Of a stretch of DNA of 64,000 bases, positions 33,140-40,869 are shown one piece after another. Each line of letters begins with the position of its first letter. The first letter of the stretch is position 1. This stretch comes from Bacillota bacterium. GTDB lineage: Bacteria > Bacillota > Bacilli > Paenibacillales > NBRC-103111. Position numbers and translations under genes: made by a program. A model generated the notes under the pieces. The model saw only the letters and a list, made by a program, of their open reading frames with translations, did not search any database and was not told the DNA's origin. The DNA lies in assembly GCA_023388055.1 (NCBI GenBank), contig JAEWGW010000024.1, forward strand, positions 1-64,000, given 5' to 3'.

Positions 33140-33945
33140 TCGGGCTTCGTACACGCATGATGCCGGTTATTCTTCTCTTCACCCTGCTTCTCATGGGGGC
33201 GGTATTGGCTCCATTGGGATCTACAGCTATTGCAGGGGCGGAGAAACGTTACATTTATGACGAGGCGGATTTGCTAACCCCCGCGGACGAGGCGGCGCTG
33301 ACGGAGCTGGCCATCCAATACGGAGCCAACCGGCAGACGGATTTCCTGATTTACACTTCGAAAAATACGGCCAACGCTGACATTGTGCAAATGACTGAGG
33401 ATTTCTATGACAGCAAGGCCCCCGGTTATGATAAACCCCATGGCAACGCGGCTATTCTCACCATGGACATGCGCAACCGCGAGGTGTATCTGGCCGGCTT
33501 CTACAAGGGCGAGGACTATCTGGATAACCAGCGGATGGACAAAATCCGCACCAAGCTCACCCCTTACCTGAGCGCGGGAGATTACCGCAAGGCCTTCGAG
33601 GTGTACCTGGATACCGCCAACCGGTACATGGGCTACCGTCCGGGGGTGAATCCGGATAATATCCTGTTTCAGCTGTGGTTCCAGCTAGCGGTTTCCCTGG
33701 GTCTGGGCGCGATTGTTGTCGGCACCATGGCTTATCATTCCGGCGGGCGGGTAACAGTGGGCCGGGAGACGTACGAGGACGCCGCATCGTCGGGGATTCT
33801 CGAACGCCAGGACCAGTACATCCGCACCACCGTCACCCGAACCAAAATCCCCAAGAACACCGGAGGCGGTGGAGGAGGGGGCGGCGGTGGCGGGGGAATC
33901 AGCCGGGGAGGCCATTCCCACAGCGGCAGCAGAGGATCTTTTTAG
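33133..33945 (+). CDS. ydjH: TPM-domain membrane protein
   Basis: Protein of 270 aa. An N-terminal hydrophobic segment (about 8-33) precedes a TPM domain (YIYDEADLLTPADEAALTELAIQYGANRQTDFLIYT...), then a second hydrophobic segment (about 180-200). The C-terminus is a glycine run and GGHSHSGSRGSF tail. The ATG lies within the end of ydjG, so translation is coupled. Its B. subtilis counterpart works with YdjG and YdjI in membrane stress. Confidence 0.87.
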   Translation: MVIGLRTRMMPVILLFTLLLMGAVLAPLGSTAIAGAEKRYIYDEADLLTPADEAALTELAIQYGANRQTDFLIYTSKNTANADIVQMTEDFYDSKAPGYDKPHGNAAILTMDMRNREVYLAGFYKGEDYLDNQRMDKIRTKLTPYLSAGDYRKAFEVYLDTANRYMGYRPGVNPDNILFQLWFQLAVSLGLGAIVVGTMAYHSGGRVTVGRETYEDAASSGILERQDQYIRTTVTRTKIPKNTGGGGGGGGGGGGISRGGHSHSGSRGSF

Positions 33946-34005
33946 CGGGGCCGTATTTGCAAACACGACATAAAATATATTTTGAGATGAAGGAGTGGTT
34001 CAGAT

Positions 34006-34995
34006 ATGTCATTTTTCCGCGGCCAGTTTGCCAATGTGGTGGAGTGGGAGGAGTTCCGGGAGGATATGATCTTCTGGAAATGGAGCAACAAGGAGATCAA
34101 GAAGGGCAGCAAGCTGATCATCCGCCCCGGCCAGGATGCGATTTTCTTCCACAACGGCAAGATTGAGGGGATCTTCCAGAACGAAGGCGAGTACAATATC
34201 GAGTCGCAGATTATTCCCTTCCTGTCTACCCTGAAGGGGTTCAAATTCGGCTTCAACAGCGGTATGCGCATAGAGGTCCTGTTCGTCAACACCAAGGAAT
34301 TCACCGTGCGTTGGGGCACCCAGAACCCGGTGCTGCTGCCCGCCCCCAATCTTCCGGGCGGAATGCCCGTCCGTGCCAACGGAACCTTCAACTTCAAGGT
34401 AAATGACTATGTGGCGCTGATTGACCGGATTGCCGGTGTGAAGGACAGCTATCTGGTGGAGGAGGTCAAGCTGCGGATCACCTCCGTGCTGGATCAGCTG
34501 CTGATGAAGTGGATCAGCAAGGAAGGCAAGGATATGTTCAATCTCCAGGCCAATGCCTTCGACATCGCCCGCGGCATCCGGGAGGATCTGGATATGCAGG
34601 TGCTGAGCACGGGCCTGACCATAACCGGCTTCCAGGTGATGAGCTTCAATTATCCGCAGCAGATTCAGGATATGATCAACAAAACCGCCTCCCACGAAAT
34701 GATCGGCAACGTGGGCAAGTACCAGCAGATTTCCATGACTGACGGCATGGCCTCCGGCAACGTGAAGGGCGGCGGCGCCGCGGCGGATATGGCGGGAATG
34801 ATGATGGGCATGAACATCGCCAAGGACATGATGAAAAACATGGATCCCCAGAGCGGCCAGCAAGGCAGCTCCGGCCAAGGAACAGCCCAGGAAGCCCAAG
34901 GAGAAGGCGGGAAAAAGCCTAATTTCTGTCCTAATTGCGGGGCGAAAAATGAGGGTGCCAATTTCTGTCCCCAATGTGGCCAGAAGCTGGGATAA
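34006..34995 (+). CDS. ydjI: SPFH-domain protein with C-terminal zinc ribbon
   Basis: Protein of 329 aa. Residues about 25-215 form an SPFH/Band-7-like domain (DMIFWKWSNKEIKKGSKLIIRPGQDAIF at its start), next a Gly/Met-rich linker (MAGMMMGMNIAKDMM), and a C-terminal CPNCG...CPQCG zinc ribbon (about 307-325). SPFH proteins assemble rings or scaffolds at membranes; B. subtilis YdjI recruits PspA. AAGGAG lies about ten bases before the ATG. A strong terminator follows, ending the operon. Confidence 0.9.
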   Translation: MSFFRGQFANVVEWEEFREDMIFWKWSNKEIKKGSKLIIRPGQDAIFFHNGKIEGIFQNEGEYNIESQIIPFLSTLKGFKFGFNSGMRIEVLFVNTKEFTVRWGTQNPVLLPAPNLPGGMPVRANGTFNFKVNDYVALIDRIAGVKDSYLVEEVKLRITSVLDQLLMKWISKEGKDMFNLQANAFDIARGIREDLDMQVLSTGLTITGFQVMSFNYPQQIQDMINKTASHEMIGNVGKYQQISMTDGMASGNVKGGGAAADMAGMMMGMNIAKDMMKNMDPQSGQQGSSGQGTAQEAQGEGGKKPNFCPNCGAKNEGANFCPQCGQKLG

Positions 34996-35038
34996 TAAAG
35001 TTAGATCCGTATAAGCAATTGCCTCAAATAACCAAAGC

Positions 35039-35079
35039 ACGCTCTTTCCCTTCAGGGGAAGGGGCGTGTTTTGCTTTCC
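35039..35079 (+). terminator. Terminator of the pspA-ydjGHI operon
   Basis: The arms ACGCTCTTTCCC (35039-35050) and GGGGAAGGGGCGT (35055-35067) form a stem with a TTCA loop, followed by GTTTTGCTTT. Confidence 0.85.
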
Positions 35080-35167
35080 GGATTTTTACGGAGTTTTGAC
35101 TAAAATCAAGCAAACCTTGGAAAACTTCAAACAGTCATTCTACGCATCCAATGGGGAGGTGCCTGTC

Positions 35168-36790
35168 TTGTCATCCATCATCGCGTATATTCCGGAGTGG
35201 ACTGTGCTGGGGCAGGCGCTCATTGCCTTTGTGGCTCCTGTCCTAGCCTACCGCTTGTCCCAAAACATATATGCCTTCACCCGGACTGGGGGTGGTGGGG
35301 AGACCTCCGGGAAGCACAAATCCCCTGTCCCTGCCGACACCCCGTTCCGCGGAGATTATGAAGCGGATCTGGAAATTATCCGGACAGCTATTGGTGGTAA
35401 CAGCGATGTGCGCAGCCGGGAATTTCTGATGGCGAAGATGAACACCAGGGGGACATTATTCTTTGTGGACGGCATGCAAAACGACCGGCTGCTCAACATG
35501 AAGGTGATGGAGTTTCTGATGTTTGAGGCTACAGCGGAGTCCTTGGCGGAGCCGGCCAATCCCGATGCCATCTTTCCCTTCCGAAGCCTCACCCGCGCCG
35601 CTGATCTGGACAGCTTCGGCAGATCCGTTCTTTTTGGCCATCCGGGACTGATTGTTGAGGGGTTTCCTGTCGGTCTGCTCATTGAATGTCCGGACGGGGC
35701 TAACCGCGCTATTATGGAGCCGGTATCGGAAGCCCTGCTGCGCGGGCCCCGGCTGGGCTTCTCCGAGGTGCTCAGTGAGAATACGTCCATGCTGCGGCGG
35801 CAGGGCTTCAGCGATCAGCTGGAAATGAAATCCCTCCGGGTGGGCACGCGGCTGCAGAAGGACCTGGTCCTTGCTTACTTTAAGGATATCGTCAATTCGG
35901 ATTTGCTGCAGGAGGTTGAGGCACGGATCAGCCGGATGGAAACGGATTTTGCAGCAGAGTCGGGCAGTGTGGAGCAATTGATCGAGGACAACCCGTTCAG
36001 CCTGTTCCAGCAGGCCCAGAATACGGAACGGCCGGACAGAGTCATCAGCGCCTTGCTGGAGGGGCGGGTTGCCATTCTCCTGGACGGAACCCCCTTCGCT
36101 CTGATTGTGCCGGCCACCTTCAGCATGCTGCTGCAGTCGCCGGAGGATTATTACGAACGCTGGCTGCCGGCCTCCCTGCTCCGGATGCTGCGGTTTCTGG
36201 CCGCTTTCCTGGCCCTTATGGCACCATCTCTGTACATCTCCTTTATTTCCTTCCATCCGGGCCTCATTCCCACCGAGCTGGCCATATCCATCATAGAGAC
36301 GCGCCAGGGGGTTCCCTTCCCCTCCCTGATCGAGGTCATGATCCTGGAGATCTCCATCGAAATCCTGCGGGAGGCCGGCATCCGCTTGCCTAAGCCCATC
36401 GGTCCGGCCATGGGTATCGTCGGCGGTCTGATTATTGGTGATGCAGCCGTTCAGGCGGGGATTGTCAGTCCTTTTCTGGTGATTGTGGTTGCTGTAACCG
36501 CCATCTCCTCCTTCTCCATTCCGAGCTACAGCGCCGGTATTACCCTCCGGGCCCTCCGCTTTGTGGGTATGCTGTTCGCCGCCTTTCTGGGTATGTTCGG
36601 CACCATTCTGTTCTTCCTGCTGCTGTGCAGTCATCTGACCAAGCTGAAAAGCTTCGGTGTTCCTTATCTCTCGCCGGTTTCCCCCTACAGGCTGCGGGAC
36701 TGGAAGGACTTGTTCCTGCGAGCGCCGCTGTCTCTGATGAAGCAGCGGCCGGCGATGCTGAAGACCAAAAACAGCAAGCGCAGATCCTAG
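35168..36790 (+). CDS. Spore germinant receptor subunit A (GerA family)
   Basis: Protein of 540 aa from a TTG at 35168, with GGGGAGG nine bases upstream. The soluble domain (about 60-290) has GerA features (SREFLMAKMNTRGTLFFVDGM, QGFSDQLEMKSL...). Hydrophobic helices occupy about 335-500, including the highly typical PSLYISFISFHPGLIPTELAISIIETRQGVPFPSLIEV. With subunits B and C it forms a nutrient receptor in the spore inner membrane. An extra hydrophobic helix at about 10-30 is unusual, so the start could be internal. CATTCTA at 35136 fits a SigG-type -10. Confidence 0.92.
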   Translation: MSSIIAYIPEWTVLGQALIAFVAPVLAYRLSQNIYAFTRTGGGGETSGKHKSPVPADTPFRGDYEADLEIIRTAIGGNSDVRSREFLMAKMNTRGTLFFVDGMQNDRLLNMKVMEFLMFEATAESLAEPANPDAIFPFRSLTRAADLDSFGRSVLFGHPGLIVEGFPVGLLIECPDGANRAIMEPVSEALLRGPRLGFSEVLSENTSMLRRQGFSDQLEMKSLRVGTRLQKDLVLAYFKDIVNSDLLQEVEARISRMETDFAAESGSVEQLIEDNPFSLFQQAQNTERPDRVISALLEGRVAILLDGTPFALIVPATFSMLLQSPEDYYERWLPASLLRMLRFLAAFLALMAPSLYISFISFHPGLIPTELAISIIETRQGVPFPSLIEVMILEISIEILREAGIRLPKPIGPAMGIVGGLIIGDAAVQAGIVSPFLVIVVAVTAISSFSIPSYSAGITLRALRFVGMLFAAFLGMFGTILFFLLLCSHLTKLKSFGVPYLSPVSPYRLRDWKDLFLRAPLSLMKQRPAMLKTKNSKRRS

Positions 36791-36827
36791 GATATGTCTT
36801 TAATCCCTGTTGGAAGGAGGACTCATC

Positions 36828-37931
36828 TTGTTCACCCGCACCGATGATAAAATTACCACCTCCCAGGCAGCGGTTTTCCTGACCAATACCGTGCTTGGCG
36901 CCGGAATCCTGACCATGCCCAGAAGCCTCACCCAAGCAGTCCAGACCCCGGATGTCTGGCTGACCATTCTGTTAGGCGGCGCCATCATCATGCTGGTCAT
37001 TCTGCTGATGGTGAAGCTCTGTCAGCGGTTTCCCGGACAGACCGTCTTCCAATTCGCAGGGACCATTGCCGGCAGAGTTCCGGGAGGGGCGCTGTGCCTG
37101 GTATTAATCGTTTATTATCTTGTAATCGCCGGTTTTGAAATCCGTTCCTTGGCGGAGGTGACGCTGTTTTTCCTGCTGGAGGGGACTCCGATGTGGGCGG
37201 TGGTGATCCCGTTTATTTGGACGGGGACCTATCTGGTTTGCGGCGGCATCAACTCCATCGCCAGGGTTTATCAGGTGGTGCTGCCCATCACGATCCTGGT
37301 TCTGCTGGTTTCCTATGCCGTCAGCTTGCGCCTGTTCGACATCAACCATCTCCGTCCGGTGCTGGGAAACGGTATTCCGCCCGTGTTGCGCGGCTTAAAG
37401 TCATCCATTCTTGTCTACTCCGGCTGTGAGGTGGTGATGACGCTGGTTGCCTTTATGCAGTATCCCCGCCATGCGGTGAAGGCCATGCTTGGAGGCATTG
37501 CCATTCCGTTGGGACTGTATCTCCTGACCGTCATTATGGTGATCGGCGGCTTATCCATGGATTGTGTCATCACCAGCACCTGGCCGACCTTTGATCTCAT
37601 CCGCAGCTTTGAGGTGACCGGTTTTTTTGTGGAGCGGCTGGAGTTTCCGCTTATGGTGGTATGGCTAATGCAGATGTTCTGCAATTTCTGCAGCTTTTTT
37701 TTCCAAGCCTCCTTGGGGATTTCCCAAATATTCCGGGTTTCTGTCCGTCCTGTTATCTTCGGTCTTGTTCCGGTTATCTTCCTGGCTACCATGATGCCCA
37801 AAAGCCTGCAGGATGTGTTCACTCTTGGGGATATCATCGGATATGCCGGAGCTGTGCTATTTTTCCTGCTGCCAGTCCCCCTTTTGATCCTCGCCCTCAT
37901 CCGCCGCAAAGGAGGGAAGCAGCATGCCTGA
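36828..37931 (+). CDS. Spore germinant receptor subunit B (GerAB type)
   Basis: Protein of 367 aa from a TTG at 36828 behind GGAAGGAGG. It starts FTRTDDKITTSQAAVFLTNTVLGAGILTMPRSL, the characteristic beginning of GerAB proteins of the amino acid-polyamine transporter superfamily. About ten membrane helices follow. In characterised receptors this subunit binds the nutrient germinant. It overlaps subunit C by eight bases. The germinant cannot be predicted. Confidence 0.93.
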   Translation: MFTRTDDKITTSQAAVFLTNTVLGAGILTMPRSLTQAVQTPDVWLTILLGGAIIMLVILLMVKLCQRFPGQTVFQFAGTIAGRVPGGALCLVLIVYYLVIAGFEIRSLAEVTLFFLLEGTPMWAVVIPFIWTGTYLVCGGINSIARVYQVVLPITILVLLVSYAVSLRLFDINHLRPVLGNGIPPVLRGLKSSILVYSGCEVVMTLVAFMQYPRHAVKAMLGGIAIPLGLYLLTVIMVIGGLSMDCVITSTWPTFDLIRSFEVTGFFVERLEFPLMVVWLMQMFCNFCSFFFQASLGISQIFRVSVRPVIFGLVPVIFLATMMPKSLQDVFTLGDIIGYAGAVLFFLLPVPLLILALIRRKGGKQHA

Positions 37932-39120
37932 CCGGAGGAAGTGTTTGATCCTGTGCGCAGCCCTTATGCTTATGCTGTCAGGGTGCTGGAGTAGCAGGGA
38001 AATCGAGGATCTGGCGCTGTATGCGGGTTTGGCCCTGGACAGCGGGCAGCCGGCTCCCGTTGAGAAGGGCTTCGAGGCAAAAGGCGCCCGTTATGCGAAA
38101 CGCAATAAGATCATGGCCACCATCCAGGTGGTCCCAACCAAGTCTGTGGGCACGAAGGACAAGAAGGAGCATGAAGCCCAAATGCCCTACACCAATGTGT
38201 CGGGAAGCGGAGATTCCCTTCTGGAAATCTTCCGGCAGTTTTCTATCCGTCTGGACCGCCCGGTTATCGGGCACCATCTGAAGGTGATTGTCATTTCCAC
38301 CGATGTGTTAAGGAAACAGAACATCAGGCAGCTGTTGGATTTTACCCTGCGGGATAATGATATTCGTCCCAGCACGATGGTGTATGTCAGTGAAGGGCCG
38401 GCCAAGGATACCCTGGTTTCCTCCCAGGCGAATGAGGTTCCGGCCTTCCACATCCGGGGGATACTCCGCAACCAGGCGAGAACCAGCAAGGTGCTGCCGC
38501 AGGTGACGTTATCCAGATTGGATGGATGGACACATGCCAAAAAAAGCTTTGTGCTGCAAAATCTGGTGACTGCAAACGGGGAAACCGAGGTGTCTGGGGG
38601 CGGCATTATCAAAGGCTCCACCGGCCATTGGATAGGCGCCTTGAGCCAGGAGGATACGCAATGTCTGGTTTGGCTGAGGGGGGAGGGCAAGGCGGGGATC
38701 ATCAAAACAGAGGATAAGAACAAGGAGGCGCTGACCTATGAAATCAAATCGGTGAAAAGCAAAATCGTTCCCGTTATAAAGGGTGACAATATCGCTTTCC
38801 GGGTGGAGCTTGCCACTGAAGGGCGGCTTATGGAAACCTGGAGCGAGGAAGCCACCCCTTCCACGCAGGAATTTGCTGAAGAAATGAGCGGATTTGTGGA
38901 AAAAAGGCTGGAGCAGATGATGAAGACACTGATGCGGAAGCTCCAGATTGAATATAAGACGGATGTGGCGGGTTTTGGGGACAAGCTTGCTGTCAATCAG
39001 CCCGCCGTCTGGAAAAGACTGAAGGAAAATTGGGATGGGGTTTTCAGCACTGCGGAAATTACCTTTCAGTATAAGGTGGAAATCACGGACTTCGGGTCTT
39101 TTACGGAAGAGGATTCTTGA
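37924..39120 (+). CDS. Spore germinant receptor subunit C lipoprotein (Ger(x)C)
   Basis: Protein of 398 aa. The N-terminus has a lipoprotein signal (lipobox LSGC, Cys21) followed by WSSREIEDLALYAGLALD, the typical Ger(x)C opening. It would sit on the outer face of the spore inner membrane. The start lies in the end of the B gene with GGAGG upstream, so it is coupled. No clear terminator follows. Confidence 0.93.
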   Translation: MPDRRKCLILCAALMLMLSGCWSSREIEDLALYAGLALDSGQPAPVEKGFEAKGARYAKRNKIMATIQVVPTKSVGTKDKKEHEAQMPYTNVSGSGDSLLEIFRQFSIRLDRPVIGHHLKVIVISTDVLRKQNIRQLLDFTLRDNDIRPSTMVYVSEGPAKDTLVSSQANEVPAFHIRGILRNQARTSKVLPQVTLSRLDGWTHAKKSFVLQNLVTANGETEVSGGGIIKGSTGHWIGALSQEDTQCLVWLRGEGKAGIIKTEDKNKEALTYEIKSVKSKIVPVIKGDNIAFRVELATEGRLMETWSEEATPSTQEFAEEMSGFVEKRLEQMMKTLMRKLQIEYKTDVAGFGDKLAVNQPAVWKRLKENWDGVFSTAEITFQYKVEITDFGSFTEEDS

Positions 39121-39255
39121 AAGCCCGTATCACGGGATTGATATAGAGCCTGCCACAGCCAGGCTGAACGAATCGGGGCTGGATTCCTGGCGGTGTTCGC
39201 TGATACGGCGGATAGGGGTGCCGGGTGTTGTTTGAAAGCACAGCTTAAACTATTT

Positions 39256-39312
39256 TTGACAACCAGACTGGGATGATATATGATTGACCAAGTCAATGAT
39301 TGACTATGTCAA
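39256..39312 (+). promoter_or_regulatory. Promoter with two TTGAC-N3-GTCAA operators upstream of a MarR gene
   Basis: TTGACA (39256-39261) and TATGAT (39279-39284) are 17 bases apart. Two palindromes, TTGACCAAGTCAA (39284-39296) and TTGACTATGTCAA (39300-39312), cover the start point and early leader, with centres 16 bp apart. The protein encoded downstream is a MarR regulator, so autorepression is likely. Confidence 0.87.
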
Positions 39313-39356
39313 ATAAATGTCCGCAGGATTATCCTGCGGGGCAAGGGAGGCATCGC

Positions 39357-39794
39357 TTGACCTGCTTCGGGGAACCGTCCATCTTGGACCAGCTACACCA
39401 CTTATACAGCCAGATGAACACTGCAATGGGACATTGTACGGGAATCAGCCCCTCCCGGCTGCGGCTGCTGCAGCAGCTGTACCATCATGAAGAGATCAGC
39501 CAGACCGCTCTCCAGAAGGAGCTGCAGATCGACAGCGCCGCCATTACCCGCCAGTTGAAGCAGTTGGAGGCGGAGGGCATTATCACGCGGCGGACCAATC
39601 CGGAGGACAACCGGATTACACTGGTCCAGCTATCCGAGCTGGGCCGCAAGAGGATTATCCACCACCTGGAGGAGAAGGTCCGGTTTCTGGACCACATGCT
39701 CCAGGGATTCAACCAAGAGGAACAGCAGCAGCTTGCTGGAATGCTTACCCGCCTGCAAGCCAACATTACCATATACAAAGGAGAGGAAACTTAA
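39357..39794 (+). CDS. MarR-family transcriptional regulator
   Basis: Protein of 145 aa from a TTG at 39357 behind AAGGGAGG. An ATG at 39306 in the same frame lies within the operator and has no ribosome binding site. The winged helix reads ISQTALQKELQIDSAAITRQLKQLEAEGIITRRTNPEDNRITLVQLSELGRKRI, the standard MarR recognition helix and DxR wing. A short perfect hairpin (39320-39339) sits before the ribosome binding site. The operon continues with a nitroreductase and an ABM monooxygenase, recalling quinone/electrophile-responsive MarR regulons such as MhqR; that is inference. Confidence 0.9.
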   Translation: MTCFGEPSILDQLHHLYSQMNTAMGHCTGISPSRLRLLQQLYHHEEISQTALQKELQIDSAAITRQLKQLEAEGIITRRTNPEDNRITLVQLSELGRKRIIHHLEEKVRFLDHMLQGFNQEEQQQLAGMLTRLQANITIYKGEET

Positions 39795-40433
39795 ATGAGC
39801 ATCCAAACGGTAACAAATGATTTCGAAACCATCGTCAGCGGACGCCGTTCCATCCGGCAATATGACCCGTCCGTTGTGATCAGCGAGGAGGAAATGAAGG
39901 AAATTCTCCGGAAAACCACCCTGGCTCCTTCCTCGGTGAATATGCAGCCTTGGCACTTCCTGGTGATCCAAAGCCCGGAGGGCAAGGAAAAGCTGGCCCA
40001 GCTGGCCAGCTTCAACAAGAAGCAGGTGGAAACCTCCTCTGCCGTCATCGCTGTATTCGCGGATTTGAACAGTGTGGAGAATCTGGAGGCGATCTACAGC
40101 AGCGCGGTAGAGCAGGGGCTGATGCCCGAGGACGTCAAGGCTAAACAAATGGCCTTTATCTCCCAGCATTATGCCACTGCAGCCCCTGAGCTGCTCCGCG
40201 ATACCGCCCTTATCGATTGTGGTCTGGTATCCATGCAGCTGATGCTGGTTGCCCGGGCCCACGGTTATGACACCAATCCCATCGGCGGCTTCGATAAGGA
40301 GCACATTGCCGAGGTCTTCGGACTGGACGCCCAGCGTTACCTGCCCGTGATGCTGATCTCTCTCGGCAAAGCAGCCGAAAGCGGCTATGCGTCCGTACGG
40401 CTTCCGGTAGAAAAAATCGCTGACTGGAAATAA
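39795..40433 (+). CDS. Nitroreductase-family flavoprotein
   Basis: Protein of 212 aa. It opens with SGRRSIRQYDPSVVISEEEMKEILRKTTLAPSSVNMQPWHFLV, the FMN-binding start of the nitroreductase family, and has the late GYDTNPIGGFDKEHIAEVFGL segment. It would use FMN and NAD(P)H to reduce nitroaromatics, quinones or flavins. The ATG directly abuts the MarR stop, with AAAGGAGAGG upstream, so it belongs to the MarR operon. Exact substrate is unknown. Confidence 0.92.
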   Translation: MSIQTVTNDFETIVSGRRSIRQYDPSVVISEEEMKEILRKTTLAPSSVNMQPWHFLVIQSPEGKEKLAQLASFNKKQVETSSAVIAVFADLNSVENLEAIYSSAVEQGLMPEDVKAKQMAFISQHYATAAPELLRDTALIDCGLVSMQLMLVARAHGYDTNPIGGFDKEHIAEVFGLDAQRYLPVMLISLGKAAESGYASVRLPVEKIADWK

Positions 40434-40480
40434 CCCATTTGCTTCAAACACCTATAAAAGACGAAAAGGATGAACCCACC

Positions 40481-40786
40481 ATGATCATTATTCACGCGTC
40501 CCTCCGCATTAATCCGGCCAAAAATGAAGAGTTCCTGCAGGAGGTTGAGGGACTGCTTGCCGCTTCCAGAGCCGAAGAGGGCAATGTCTCCTATGATCTC
40601 TTCCAGGAGGCCGGCAAGGAGCACTCCTACATGATGGTCGAGGTTTGGAAAAGTCCCGAGGCCGTGGATGTCCATAACAAAAGCAGCCACTTCCAGGCCT
40701 TCGGGGCCAAGGCGAAGGAGTTTTTGGCCGCACCGCTGGGTCTGAATGTATTCAACGGCGAGCAAGTCAAAACAGCAGGCCATTAA
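40481..40786 (+). CDS. Antibiotic-biosynthesis-monooxygenase (ABM) fold protein
   Basis: Protein of 101 aa. It has the ferredoxin-like ABM fold: MIIIHASLRINPAKNEEFLQEV, then EEGNVSYDLFQEAGKEHSYMMVEVWKSPEAVDVHNKSSHFQAF, a pattern shared by YgiN-like quinol monooxygenases. It is the last gene of the MarR/nitroreductase operon; ATG 40481 has AAAGGATG upstream. With the nitroreductase it may interconvert quinone and quinol states, by inference. Confidence 0.87.
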   Translation: MIIIHASLRINPAKNEEFLQEVEGLLAASRAEEGNVSYDLFQEAGKEHSYMMVEVWKSPEAVDVHNKSSHFQAFGAKAKEFLAAPLGLNVFNGEQVKTAGH

Positions 40787-40805
40787 TCGGCTGGCGCGCA
40801 AAAAG

Positions 40806-40853
40806 CGGGGATTCTTCAGGCGTAAAGCCGGAGGATCCCCGTTTTGTTGTTTT
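40806..40853. terminator. Bidirectional terminator between convergent operons
   Basis: The arms CGGGGATTCTTC and GGAGGATCCCCG (40806-40841) pair, followed by TTTTGTTGTTTT on the plus strand and CTTTTTG on the minus strand. It serves the MarR operon and the permease gene at 40870. Confidence 0.85.
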
Positions 40854-40869
40854 GCAGATGCGGCCGTGT

